Assembly: GCA_016931315.1 (NCBI GenBank)
Contig: JAFGFB010000065.1
Location: 1-34,498, forward strand
Length of the DNA: 34,498 bases
From: Anaerolineae bacterium
Lineage (GTDB): Bacteria; Chloroflexota; Anaerolineae; B4-G1; SLSP01
Direction: 5' to 3'
Shown here: positions 1-9,000 of the stretch, piece by piece
How positions within the stretch are numbered: position 1 is the stretch's first letter
Layout: every line of letters starts with the position of its first letter
The notes under the pieces: generated by a model
What the model was told of the DNA's origin: nothing
Database searches by the model: none
What the model saw: the letters and a program-made list of their open reading frames with translations, nothing else
Program-made: the position numbers and the translations under genes

Positions 1-323
1 TCAGCGGCTGGATCGAGGATCTGCACGACCCGCACAACTGGGCGCAGCCCTTCCTGATCGGCACATATGCTGGACGCCAGAACCTGCCCGATGAAATGTG
101 GGATATGTTCAACGAGATGGTGATGGCGGGTGTGGCTGAGACCGACGACGCCAAGCGCGCCGAGATCTACAAGAACATCACCCAGGTTGACTACGAGAAT
201 GCTATCGCTATCCGCGGCGCAGTCGCCACGGTTCGCAGCTACTGGCAACGCTGGATGGGTGGTTACTACTACAACCCCATCTACGGCTGGGATTCTCGCT
301 ACTACACTCTGACCAAGCAGTAA
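1..323 (+). CDS. Peptide-type ABC transporter solute-binding protein, C-terminal fragment
   Basis: Reading from base 3, an open frame of 106 codons enters from the left edge and stops at 321-323. It carries GWIEDLHDPHNW followed by a C-terminal region rich in Trp, Tyr and Asn, which resembles the C-terminal end of family-5 extracellular solute-binding proteins (DppA/OppA-like). Such proteins capture oligopeptides or similar ligands outside the membrane and deliver them to the permease pair. The assignment is supported by the two DppB/DppC-type permease genes directly downstream on the same strand. The start and signal peptide lie outside the window, so ligand specificity cannot be judged. Confidence 0.85.
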   Translation, partial: SGWIEDLHDPHNWAQPFLIGTYAGRQNLPDEMWDMFNEMVMAGVAETDDAKRAEIYKNITQVDYENAIAIRGAVATVRSYWQRWMGGYYYNPIYGWDSRYYTLTKQ

Positions 324-338
324 ATCGCTGCTAACTAT

Positions 339-367
339 GCAGGAGAGAGCCTGTGGCTCTCTCCTGC
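339..367 (+). promoter_or_regulatory. Perfect intercistronic hairpin between binding-protein and permease genes
   Basis: Bases 339-351 and 355-367 are a perfect 13-bp inverted repeat (gcaggagagagcc) with a three-base loop. No T-run follows, so it is not a normal terminator. It lies 16 bases after the binding-protein stop and ends 17 bases before the permease ATG. Hairpins in this position are known in other ABC importer operons to protect the upstream message from 3' exonucleases, giving more binding protein than permease. That role is inferred here. Confidence 0.7.
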
Positions 368-384
368 ATCCCAGGAGGAAAGGC

Positions 385-1467
385 ATGATCAATTACATTA
401 TCCGCCGCCTCATTGCGGTACCCTTGCTACTCATCGGCGTGACCATTCTAATCTTCTTGATGCTGATGGCGCTGACCCCGGTGGAACGCACCGCGCTCTA
501 TGTGCGTGACGTTCCGCGGAACGATCGTGTGCTGGAGGGCATCATCAAGAAATATGGGCTGGACGATCCCTGGTACAAACAGTACTGGCGCTGGCTCTTT
601 GGCACGACCGTGACCACAACCGAAAACGGGGTGACGACGGTGGAGAAAACTGGCGGTATTGTGCGCGGCGATTTCGGCTATTCGCGTACCGCCTCACAGC
701 CTGTAGGCGAATTGCTGGCCCGGCGCTTCCCTGCCAGCCTTGAACTGGCGCTGTACGCAGTAATCCCCGTGATCGCCGGCGGTATCTTCCTGGGAGTAGT
801 CGGTGCGGTCAAACATAACAAACCCCTTGACCATATCGTGCGAATTTTCGGTATCATCGGGTGGTCTTTCCCCGACTTTGTCTTTGGGCTGCTCTTGCTC
901 ATGGCCTTCTACGCCGGGACGGGGTGGTTCCCACCGGGACGCATCTCCGACTGGGCGAATCAGATTATTACATCGCCGGAATTCCATAACTACACAAAGC
1001 TGATCAGCATTGACGCGCTGCTCAACCTGCGCTTTGACATCTTCTTCGATTCGTTGCGCCACATGGTGCTGCCCGTCATCTCGCTCGCTTATCTGTGGTG
1101 GGCGCTGACGCTACGGGTGACGCGCTCTTCTATGCTGGAAACACTGCGCCAGGACTACATCACAACCGCTCGCGCCAAGGGTCTTGCCGAGCGCACCGTC
1201 ATCAACAAACACGCCCTGCCCAATGCGCTGATGCCCGTGGTCACGCTGGGCGGCAACACGGTGGTCGGTCTGCTGAGCGGTGTCGTCATCATCGAAACCG
1301 TCTTCAATTACCCCGGCATGGGCCAATCTGCCGCCAGAGCAGCTTCGCAGCTGGATGTCATCACAGTGCTCGCCTTTGTGTTATTTAACGGGCTGATCCT
1401 GGTGCTTGCCAACGTGGTGGTAGATGTATTATACGCCTATATTGATCCGCGAGTCCGGTTGGACTAA
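385..1467 (+). CDS. ABC transporter permease, DppB/OppB family
   Basis: The 360-residue product is one of the two membrane subunits of a peptide-type ABC importer. The N-terminus (MINYIIRRLIAVPLLLIGV) is the classic first transmembrane helix of DppB-like permeases. The EAA loop that contacts the ATPase reads TARAKGLAERTVINKHALPN near residue 265, and the C-terminal YIDPRVRLD is also typical. The ATG at 385 was chosen over an in-frame ATG at 337 because an AGGAGG lies just upstream (373-378) and the longer form would translate the intercistronic hairpin. The loop after the first helix is enlarged by a Thr-rich stretch (TTVTTTENGVTTVEKT). The next permease begins 21 bases after the stop, so the two are surely co-transcribed. 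Confidence 0.93.
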   Translation: MINYIIRRLIAVPLLLIGVTILIFLMLMALTPVERTALYVRDVPRNDRVLEGIIKKYGLDDPWYKQYWRWLFGTTVTTTENGVTTVEKTGGIVRGDFGYSRTASQPVGELLARRFPASLELALYAVIPVIAGGIFLGVVGAVKHNKPLDHIVRIFGIIGWSFPDFVFGLLLLMAFYAGTGWFPPGRISDWANQIITSPEFHNYTKLISIDALLNLRFDIFFDSLRHMVLPVISLAYLWWALTLRVTRSSMLETLRQDYITTARAKGLAERTVINKHALPNALMPVVTLGGNTVVGLLSGVVIIETVFNYPGMGQSAARAASQLDVITVLAFVLFNGLILVLANVVVDVLYAYIDPRVRLD

Positions 1468-1488
1468 GGGTGCAAGGAGAAGAAAACC

Positions 1489-2520
1489 ATGACAGCACAA
1501 GAACAACCTGCTGAGACCACCGTTCTCGCCATCAATCGTCCCGTCAACTGGCTCGAGCACCTGGTAGGGCACGATGCTTACCGCACACTCAAAGGCTTGG
1601 CGACCAACCCGGTCTCCGTCATCGGGTTGATTTTGTTGGGGATGTTCCTCTTCGTCGCCGCTGCCGCCCCGGTTTTGGCGCCGCCAGTCTCAAAGGACGA
1701 TCCCTACAACATCCCCCGCGATGGCTATGGCGCTGTACCCAAGGAACCCGGCACCGAGTGGAAAACACGCCAACCGCCGCTGCCGTTCTGGTGGAAAGCT
1801 GTAACCGGCAAGGACCAATGGGTGCACTTGATGGGTACCGCTAGCGGACAATGGGATATCTATTATGGCGTGATTTGGGGGACCCGCACGGCGCTGTTTG
1901 CCGGCCTGACCATCACCCTGGCGGGGATACTCATTGGGGTGACCGTTGGCGCAGTTTCGGCGTATTACGGCGGCGCGATAGATATGGTCCTGATGCGCAT
2001 CACAGACCTGTTCCAGGCCTTCCCCTTCCTGCTCACAGCCATGACGCTATCGGCGGTACTGACGCCGCGCCTGGGCAAGGGCTTGCTCGCCCCCATGATT
2101 GCGTTGATTGTGTTCAGCTGGATGGGTTTTGCGCGCCTGTTGCGCAGTGATATCCTATCGCTACGCGAGCGGGAATACGTCCTGGCAGCGCGCGTTGTCG
2201 GAGTCCGCGATAGCCGAATTCTGTTCCGCCATATTCTGCCCAACGCAATTTTCCCCACCCTGGTGCTCGCTTCAATGCGTATCGGCAGCTATGCTATCAC
2301 CTTCGCCGGCCTGAGTTTCCTCGGTATCGGTGCGGAAGTGGGTTTCGCCGATTGGGGACAGTTGCTCTCTTTCGCCCGCGACTGGATGACACAGCTGGCT
2401 GAATACTGGTACATCATCATCTTCCCCGGCGTGACGCTTGTGCTATTTGTCCTCTCGTGGAATCTGGTGGGCGACGCCTTGCGCGATGTGCTCGACCCGC
2501 GCTTGCAGGGTTCGCGCTAA
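1489..2520 (+). CDS. ABC transporter permease, DppC/OppC family
   Basis: This is the second membrane subunit of the importer, 343 residues, preceded by AAGGAG at 1474-1479. A cytoplasmic N-terminus leads to a first helix (GLILLGMFLFVAAAAPVLAP). A long outside loop (about residues 68-125, with PFWWKAVTGKDQWVHLMGT) follows, then the usual run of helices. The EAA loop reads EYVLAARVVGVRDSRILFRH near residue 230, and the C-terminus NLVGDALRDVLDPRLQ is diagnostic for DppC-like proteins. DppC proteins are usually about 300 residues; the extra length is mostly the loop after the first helix, matching the enlarged loop in its partner. No ATPase gene follows, because the next gene is convergent, so the ATPases must be upstream of the window or elsewhere. 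Confidence 0.93.
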   Translation: MTAQEQPAETTVLAINRPVNWLEHLVGHDAYRTLKGLATNPVSVIGLILLGMFLFVAAAAPVLAPPVSKDDPYNIPRDGYGAVPKEPGTEWKTRQPPLPFWWKAVTGKDQWVHLMGTASGQWDIYYGVIWGTRTALFAGLTITLAGILIGVTVGAVSAYYGGAIDMVLMRITDLFQAFPFLLTAMTLSAVLTPRLGKGLLAPMIALIVFSWMGFARLLRSDILSLREREYVLAARVVGVRDSRILFRHILPNAIFPTLVLASMRIGSYAITFAGLSFLGIGAEVGFADWGQLLSFARDWMTQLAEYWYIIIFPGVTLVLFVLSWNLVGDALRDVLDPRLQGSR

Positions 2521-2556
2521 AGCCTTCCTCGAGCAAAGCCTTTCCTCACATCAAAA

Positions 2557-2588
2557 AAGCCTCCTCGCCGCAAGCGGCGAGGAGGCTT
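2557..2588. terminator. Bidirectional terminator between convergent genes
   Basis: A perfect 14-bp stem (2557-2570 with 2575-2588) and a four-base loop lie 36 bases after the permease stop and 53 bases past the stop of the minus-strand gene. On the minus strand the stem runs into six T residues; on the plus strand the tail is only cgtttg. It should therefore work best for the minus-strand gene and more weakly for the transporter operon. Confidence 0.8.
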
Positions 2589-2641
2589 CGTTTGGGGTAG
2601 TAAAACTCTGCCTCAGAAGGATTTTGCACCCCCACCCCGCA

Positions 2642-3841
2642 TTAGGGTCGGGTCACCTCACAGGCTTCGACCATGACGGGATAAAGCCCCCTGAACCGGC
2701 AAGTCAGGGCCGCACCAGAAGTGAAACGCGCCTCCAACCACAACACCCCACCATGCTGCACCGCGCGATGCACGGAGAAATCACCAGCTAACGCATCCTT
2801 GCCCTGTGCCAGTATCGCCTCCACCTCCGCTCCCACTCGCAGTTCCTGCGGCAACTCTTTCCAGGGTTGCGTCCCAGCTCTTCCACCTGCAACCAAACTC
2901 TCCATCCACACCGGATAGAGTGCAGAAACATCATCGCAAGAAGATAGCGTGCCGCTAACCACACAACAACGCATCACAAAACCATTGTCAAAAGCCGTAT
3001 CCACATAGATCGTATGCACCGTATCAGTGGCACGGTAGGGGTGATTGAAATGCTGCACATAAACCGGCGTGAAGCGCGCTCCATAGCGTTGTGCCGCGTA
3101 CTGATTCAAGCCCTCAGCCTGTACTCGAGCCTCGCCGCCAGCAAGGGTCGTCTGAATTAGATGATGCACCTGCCGCGGCGGTGCGATACGGTAGCTGCTG
3201 AACATCAAGATTGCAACCACTGCGGAGATCAAAGCCAGTGGCGCCCCCCATAGCACTAAAGGCAACACTTTGAAATTCAGAAACAGGCGCAAGCCACGGG
3301 ATTTGGCGCGGGCTTCCGAACCTAAGCGATCCCAGAATGCTTCTATCGCATAAGGCTGCGCCAATCCCAGAGCAAGCCCAATCAGCGCCAACCCACCTAT
3401 CACCACCCATAAAGCAGTCTCGTGATAAGGGGTGAAGGGGATGAGCTCTAAACCGGAAACACGAGGATCCAGAAACCCGATGGCGAAACTGACGCCCTCA
3501 CAAGGAAGATGCCCCGCGAGCCAACCCAGCGCAGCATTGGCAAAAACCCAAACTACGACACTCCATGCCGCCGAAGAACTGAGTGTCGCCACCCAGCCCG
3601 CAATACCTCCGATAAGCAACGCCGTCGGCAATCCAAGAATCAGGGATAACCAGGGCCACTCGGCAGCACTCTGGGCCAGCAACAAGCCATCGCGCCCCCA
3701 CAAGAACAGTGCAAAACACAAGCCATAAACGATACCGAAAAGCGCGCCGCCGCCCCGCAGAATGCGCTGGATGCTACGCGATTCGCCGAAGGCGCGCGCC
3801 GCAGATGTTGTTTGGTGCTTCAAAGGTTGGTATGTTGTCAT
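2642..3841 (-). CDS. Polytopic membrane protein of unknown function
   Basis: I do not recognise this 399-residue protein. The N-terminal half has about five hydrophobic segments, including GALFGIVYGLCFALFLWG, LILGLPTALLIGGIAG, VVVWVFANAALGWLAG, ALWVVIGGLALIGLALG and VLWGAPLALISAVVAIL. The C-terminal half, roughly 170 residues, looks soluble. It contains several Cys (MRCCVVSG, SSCDDV, LTCRF, VEACEV) and lies after the last helix. This suggests a membrane anchor with a folded, possibly disulfide-bonded outer domain. The ATG at 3841 is preferred; an in-frame GTG at 3883 would add 14 residues, and neither has a clear Shine-Dalgarno site. It is transcribed divergently from the SpaA-repeat gene at 4004. 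Confidence 0.75.
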   Translation of the reverse strand: MTTYQPLKHQTTSAARAFGESRSIQRILRGGGALFGIVYGLCFALFLWGRDGLLLAQSAAEWPWLSLILGLPTALLIGGIAGWVATLSSSAAWSVVVWVFANAALGWLAGHLPCEGVSFAIGFLDPRVSGLELIPFTPYHETALWVVIGGLALIGLALGLAQPYAIEAFWDRLGSEARAKSRGLRLFLNFKVLPLVLWGAPLALISAVVAILMFSSYRIAPPRQVHHLIQTTLAGGEARVQAEGLNQYAAQRYGARFTPVYVQHFNHPYRATDTVHTIYVDTAFDNGFVMRCCVVSGTLSSCDDVSALYPVWMESLVAGGRAGTQPWKELPQELRVGAEVEAILAQGKDALAGDFSVHRAVQHGGVLWLEARFTSGAALTCRFRGLYPVMVEACEVTRP

Positions 3842-3914
3842 GCTAAGAATACCGGGCAAAGAGAGCACAGGTTCAATCCTCACTTTTTGAGAACGGTAGT
3901 GAAAAAGCTTGCAC

Positions 3915-3943
3915 TTGGCACAAAATCATGATAAGATTTTAAT
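3915..3943 (+). promoter_or_regulatory. Predicted sigma-70-type promoter for the SpaA/LysM gene
   Basis: TTGGCA at 3915-3920 and TTTAAT at 3938-3943 are separated by 17 bases, each one mismatch from consensus. Transcription would start about 50 bases before the ATG at 4004, in the divergent intergenic region. Confidence 0.5.
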
Positions 3944-4003
3944 GTATTCTGCAGACCACGCATCTTTCTACACACCAGCTCTGATTCCAAAAGGAGGGTA
4001 AAG

Positions 4004-5806
4004 ATGAAATCACGTTGGCTCTTCATTGGTCTGGCACTTGTTGCGATTTTGGCGTTGGCAACGAGTCTCGTCGCTGCAAAAGCTCCCACAAAAACACCGG
4101 AGTTCGCCCCATTAACGGCATACGCAAATGTGAAAGGAGATGCAGCGCCCGCGGTTGCCTATCCGGCCGAGGCCGCGCCAGTGGAACCTGCCGCGGGAGG
4201 CAAAGATGGCGGTGCCATGGCAGACCCGCCGGTCGTAGGGCAGGGCGGAACCTGCATCTCCGGCTATGTGATTGATACCTACCATCAACCCCAAGGCGCC
4301 GGGTGGACCATCCGTGTCACCCTCGAAGGCGGTGCGGCGCAGACGAAGACGATAGACGCCAAAGGCGCCTTCAAATTCGAAAAATTGGGAGCCGGGACCT
4401 ATTTGGTAGAACTGGATGTACCAGCTGGCTGGCAACCCTTTACCCCAGCATCCTTCAAAGTCACCTTGAGCGGAACCGGAGCCGGCTGCGCTGAGGTGCG
4501 GATGAAGCTGGAAGCCCAACCTTGCCTGGAAGTGGTGAAGCTGGACGCCGATGGTAAAATGGGCTTTGCACAGCCAATAGGCATTCCTGGATGGGGCATC
4601 ACTGCCGCATCCAAGCTGGCCACCGTCAACGGAGTGACCGATGGGCAGGGACGTCTGCGCTTCACCAATCTGGCCACCGGCGTCTGGACCGTGACCGAGG
4701 AATCACGCGTGGGGTGGATGCCTGCCCCGGGTTCTGCCATTCAGCAACGCGTAACCCTGATTGCGCCGCGCGTGCCAGGTACCTGCCAAACCGTGCAGTT
4801 CGTCAACAAACAGGTCCACACGGGCTGCATTCAGGTCATCAAAGTGGATACCGCCGGTAAACCCCTTGCCGGGTGGAAGATTACACTCTCGCGCCCCGAT
4901 GGGACACAAGCCAGCATCAGCAAAGTGACCAACAGCGCTGGCATAGCAACCTTCGACGGCCTGGCGCTTGGAGAATGGCGCGTCAAAGAAGAGGTGCTGG
5001 CGAACTGGCGCACGGTTGGCGCAGCAGAAACGGTTGTGAATCTAAATACACCAGGGCGCTGCGTCAACATCACCTTCAAGAATGAAGCGCTCGGTTGTGT
5101 AGCCGGTTACAAGATCAACCACCTGGATCAGGGCCTTGCCGGATGGACGATCAAAGCACGAAACGCTGCAGGCGAGGAGTATACCACCGTCACCGACAAA
5201 GACGGCTTCTTCCAGTTCCACCAGCTCAGCATGGGCACCTGGACGCTCTCGGAGGTGCCGCAGCAGGGTTGGGAAGCGGTGACACCCGCCGAATTCGATG
5301 TCATCGTCAGCAAACCCTTCGTCTGCGAGCATGTGCGCTTCAAAAACCGCACTACCTTTGCCTGCGTGGATATCTATAAGAAGGATGCCTGGGATAATGT
5401 AGGGCTTCCCGGATGGCAAATTCATATCAAGCCGGCGTATGGCGGCACACTGCAAACCAGTACGACCGATGGCACCGGGCATGTGCGCTTCAACGGCTTG
5501 ACACCGGGCACCTATGTGATTTCCGAGACACTGCAAGCAGGCTGGACGCCGGTTACGCCGCAACGACAGGTCGTCACGCTGTCCGCAACGGGCAACTGCA
5601 GTGTGCTCACGCTAAAGAATCGCCAGGTGGGAACACCTATCTTACCTCCGACTGGCGCCGGTTGCCGCTACACCCACATTGTTCACTACGGCGATACCCT
5701 CTTCTCACTCGCACGACGTTATGGGACCACGGTAGACGCCATCAAACGCACGAACAACCTGTGGAACGACACCATCTATATCGGCAGCAAGCTCTGCATT
5801 CCATAA
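4004..5806 (+). CDS. Secreted SpaA/Cna-B-like repeat protein with C-terminal LysM domain
   Basis: The 600-residue protein starts with a signal peptide (about residues 1-25, ending SLVAA) after a strong AAGGAGGG site. Five prealbumin-like repeats of 80-100 residues follow, beginning at Cys84, Cys174, Cys275, Cys365 and Cys454, and a LysM domain (about 552-600, with VHYGDTLFSLARRYG) closes it. Repeats 2-5 have Lys five residues after the first Cys (K179, K280, K370, K459), Glu six residues before a conserved Trp, and Asn seven residues after a second Cys (N268, N360, N448, N539). That is the Lys-Glu-Asn pattern of self-formed isopeptide bonds. Repeat 1 keeps both Cys (84, 162) but lacks the triad. 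LysM usually binds peptidoglycan or other N-acetylglucosamine polymers, so this is probably a wall-bound stalk or adhesin. It stands alone between its own promoter and terminator. Confidence 0.85.
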   Translation: MKSRWLFIGLALVAILALATSLVAAKAPTKTPEFAPLTAYANVKGDAAPAVAYPAEAAPVEPAAGGKDGGAMADPPVVGQGGTCISGYVIDTYHQPQGAGWTIRVTLEGGAAQTKTIDAKGAFKFEKLGAGTYLVELDVPAGWQPFTPASFKVTLSGTGAGCAEVRMKLEAQPCLEVVKLDADGKMGFAQPIGIPGWGITAASKLATVNGVTDGQGRLRFTNLATGVWTVTEESRVGWMPAPGSAIQQRVTLIAPRVPGTCQTVQFVNKQVHTGCIQVIKVDTAGKPLAGWKITLSRPDGTQASISKVTNSAGIATFDGLALGEWRVKEEVLANWRTVGAAETVVNLNTPGRCVNITFKNEALGCVAGYKINHLDQGLAGWTIKARNAAGEEYTTVTDKDGFFQFHQLSMGTWTLSEVPQQGWEAVTPAEFDVIVSKPFVCEHVRFKNRTTFACVDIYKKDAWDNVGLPGWQIHIKPAYGGTLQTSTTDGTGHVRFNGLTPGTYVISETLQAGWTPVTPQRQVVTLSATGNCSVLTLKNRQVGTPILPPTGAGCRYTHIVHYGDTLFSLARRYGTTVDAIKRTNNLWNDTIYIGSKLCIP

Positions 5807-5824
5807 AGCAAGCTGTACTTCTAT

Positions 5825-5855
5825 CCCCGCGAGTCATCAGATTCGCGGGGTTTTT
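5825..5855 (+). terminator. Rho-independent terminator of the SpaA/LysM gene
   Basis: ccccgcga at 5825-5832 pairs with tcgcgggg at 5843-5850 and is followed at once by five T residues. It begins 18 bases after the stop codon. Confidence 0.9.
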
Positions 5856-5956
5856 AATGCCGCAGAGCAGGTCGTTCGTCACGGGATGCAGGTTGCCCCA
5901 ACGGGATAGAAAACTGACACCGCACAAAGTCACAAATTGCAAAGCAGGGCTATCTC

Positions 5957-5993
5957 AAGAAAATTGGGCGCAAGAACAAATCTCGCGCCCAAT
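5957..5993 (-). terminator. Rho-independent terminator of the gingipain-family gene
   Basis: attgggcgc (5963-5971) pairs with gcgcccaat (5985-5993). Read on the minus strand the stem is followed by tttctt. It lies 37 bases beyond the stop of the minus-strand peptidase gene and faces the plus-strand terminator at 5825, so each convergent gene has its own. Confidence 0.75.
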
Positions 5994-6029
5994 CCCCACT
6001 CTAGAACTGCGGGCTGCCAGCCTCTCCTA

Positions 6030-9000
6030 TCAGGGATACTGGCGAATAACCAGGGGCAAGTAGATTTTGTAGTCAGGTTGCGTGACCTGCGTGCTGACCT
6101 GAACGCTGTTATTAGAAGGATTGCCATCCAGGCCGGAAGTGGCTATGGTTGCGGTATTGATAAGCATGCCAGTAAAGGCGCCATCTACCGTCGCAGTGAT
6201 GGTGATGATGCCACTGGCGCCAGGCACGAGATCCACCACATCCCACACAAATGGCGCCCCGGCGCGTTGGCTAACTCCTGCGCCAGCAGAAGTAAAACTT
6301 GCCCCCGTCAGCTGCGCAGGCAGCAAATCCGTGATGACCACCCCGTGGGCAACCGTAGTGCCAGCGTTGGTGAAGGTCAGCCGGTAAGTCACTGGCGCAC
6401 CGGACTCAACCGTGGCAGGCGCGCTCTTGTTAAGCGTCACATCCGCCAGGAGAATCTGAGTGCTCACAGGGATACTATGGTTGTTCCCGGTATTGAGCTC
6501 CCCAGCCGCTGCAATTGAGGCTGTATTAACGATGGCGCCAGCAGCATCCGATCGCACGGAAGCCGTGATAGTGACCACACCACCCGCACCGGGCGCCAGG
6601 TCAGCTACAGTCCACGCGAAGGAGGTTCCCGGACGCGGCGTGAGCATTGGGCCAGAATGTATCACCGTAACGCTGACCAGGGCTGACGGCAGCACATCAG
6701 TCAGCACCACGCCCGTTGCCACACCGCTATCCACATTGCTATATCGAAGTGTATAGGTCACCATGCCGCCAGCCTGCACCGTAGCAGGACCTGTCTTCTC
6801 GACCATCACATCCGCCATAGACACAAAGGTCTCGATAAGCGCGGAGGTATTATTGGTGGTCGAAGCTTCGGGGGAAGCAGTTGCCACCATCGCCTGGTTG
6901 CCCAGCATTCCGCGATACGTTGGCGATATGCGTCCCACCACGGTGAGCGTGACACTCGCGCCAGGCGCCAGGTCGGGCACATCCCAGACATAGGCAGACC
7001 CCGGTCGCGCCGTGACTCCCGGCACAGACGCAGTCACCGTCACATCCAGCAGATCCGCAGGCAGCGTATCGGTGAGCACCACACCACTCGCCAGAGCGTT
7101 ATCAACGTTGGCAACCGCCAGGGTATAGGTGATGCGTTCTCCAGCCAGGGCCGCCGCAGGTCCGGTTTTGGTCACGGCGAGATCGGCGATAGAAACGAAG
7201 GTTGTCAAAGTATCAGCATTGTTAGCGGGATCATTATCAGGAAGCTCTGTGGCAATCGAAGCCGTGTTCACCAAATCACCACGGAATGTCGGCAAGACCG
7301 TGCCCGTGATCGTGATCACCCCGCCTGAGTCAGGAGCGATATCCGCCGCGTCCCAGACATAAGCGCTGCCCACGCGCGGCGTAATCACCGTACCAGCAGA
7401 GAGCACCGTCACAGATTCCACCGCCGCCGGCAACACATCCGTGATAACCACGCCGGTAGCGGCAGCATTTCCCCGGTTGGTGTAGCTCACCACATATGTA
7501 ATATCCATACCCGGCAATACTGCTGTCGGTCCAGTTTTCTCAAGAGCCAAATCGGGAATCAGGACCGCTGTTGAGATCAGCGCAGAGAGATTATCGAATT
7601 TCTCTGCTTCCGGTGTAGTCGTGGAAATTGCCGCCTGATTCTCCACTGTGCCGCGGTAATCGAGATCCACATTTGCAGTAATCGTAATGCGTCCCTGCGC
7701 CCCGGGTGGCAGTGGTTCCACGTCCCACACAAAGCTCTGCCCCGGGCGTGGCGTGATTGTGGGTCCAGCGAAGGTCACCACAGGAGTTAGCAAATGCGAG
7801 TGTAACAGATCAGTGATCACCACGCCGGTAGCGATGGTGGTGCCCACATTGCCATAGGTTAACACATACCGGATAGTCTCACCAGGTAGCGCTCGGGATG
7901 GCCCTATCTTCGACATTTCCACATCCGCCGCAATCACTTCGACGGCAACCGGAACTGTACTGTTGTTCCCAGTAGCGGATGCCAGTTCACGCGCAGTCGT
8001 GGTAATCGTTGCAGTATTAGTGAAAATCCCCGCATAATCCAGAGGGACTCGTGCCGCGACCGTGATCCTACCACTTGCTCCAGGCGTCAGGTCAGCCACA
8101 TCCCACACGAATCGGGTGCTTGGGCGACGAACAATCGCCGGGCCGGAGTAGCTTGTGGTAGGAGTCAACAACATCGAAGGAAACACATCCCCGATCACGA
8201 CATTATTCGCACGTGCGGGACCGGTGTTAGTAAACGCGAGCGTATAGGTCAGCCAATCACCGGGATACAGAGGCGTGGTGTGCGTCACCGTCTTAGAAAT
8301 AGCCACATCCGCGGGCAGGGTATTGAGCTTCAAAGCAGGGTCGCCAAAGAGAACATAGGTATCGATGAGCTCATCATGTCCCATACCTGTGAGCGCCAAC
8401 TTGCTGAGCGTGGTAGCAGGTCCAAAAGTGATGAGATCCTCATAAAACACCGCTTGGAAGAAGGCCTTATTGATAATATCATGTCCATTAGCAACACCTA
8501 AGCCCGTAGGCGACCAGCTCGCAATCGCCCCGCCGCCGGATTTGCGCACAAAGCTCTCGCCGACAGAACTGGCGTCGGTTGTGCCAGAGGGGCGAACGTA
8601 ATAACCCTCATAGCACGTCATGGGCATGATAAAGGGCAAAGCTTGTGTGTTGGTAAGGCCGGCGATCGCGCTCAAGTTTATGAGCTGCTCACTGGCCCAG
8701 TATTGAAACGCAGAATGTCCAACGTAGTTCACCATCAGCTTTCCAGAATTGATAGCGTTGACAATCGCCGTGCGTGCAATGCTGCCGCTTGTATAAGGAA
8801 CTATCCTATAGTAGACTTTCTGGTTGGCATAGGGCGCGGGTACATAGTAGTCTGCCACAGCATCCGAGAAGTCGCGAAAATTGCCGCCTCCGTCCGGGTC
8901 ATCAGCGACAAACAACAATTGGCCCTTCCAGGCATCTACCGAGGCATCCGCAGCATAAGCCAGGGTTTTGCTCACCATTGTAGTGACTTCCGCCGCAGTT

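Noticed and set aside
337-384. Longer start (ATG 337) for the first permease
   Set aside because: It would translate the hairpin and lacks a ribosome site; ATG 385 follows AGGAGG directly and begins the normal first helix.
5413-6063. 216-codon plus-strand frame crossing the end of the SpaA/LysM gene
   Set aside because: It overlaps the clear repeat and LysM coding frame and reads through a strong terminator at 5825-5855.
6070-8312. Possible CRISPR-like regular repeats with about 370-base spacing
   Set aside because: The periodicity comes from six diverged DUF11 protein domains in one continuous reading frame, not from short identical repeats with spacers.
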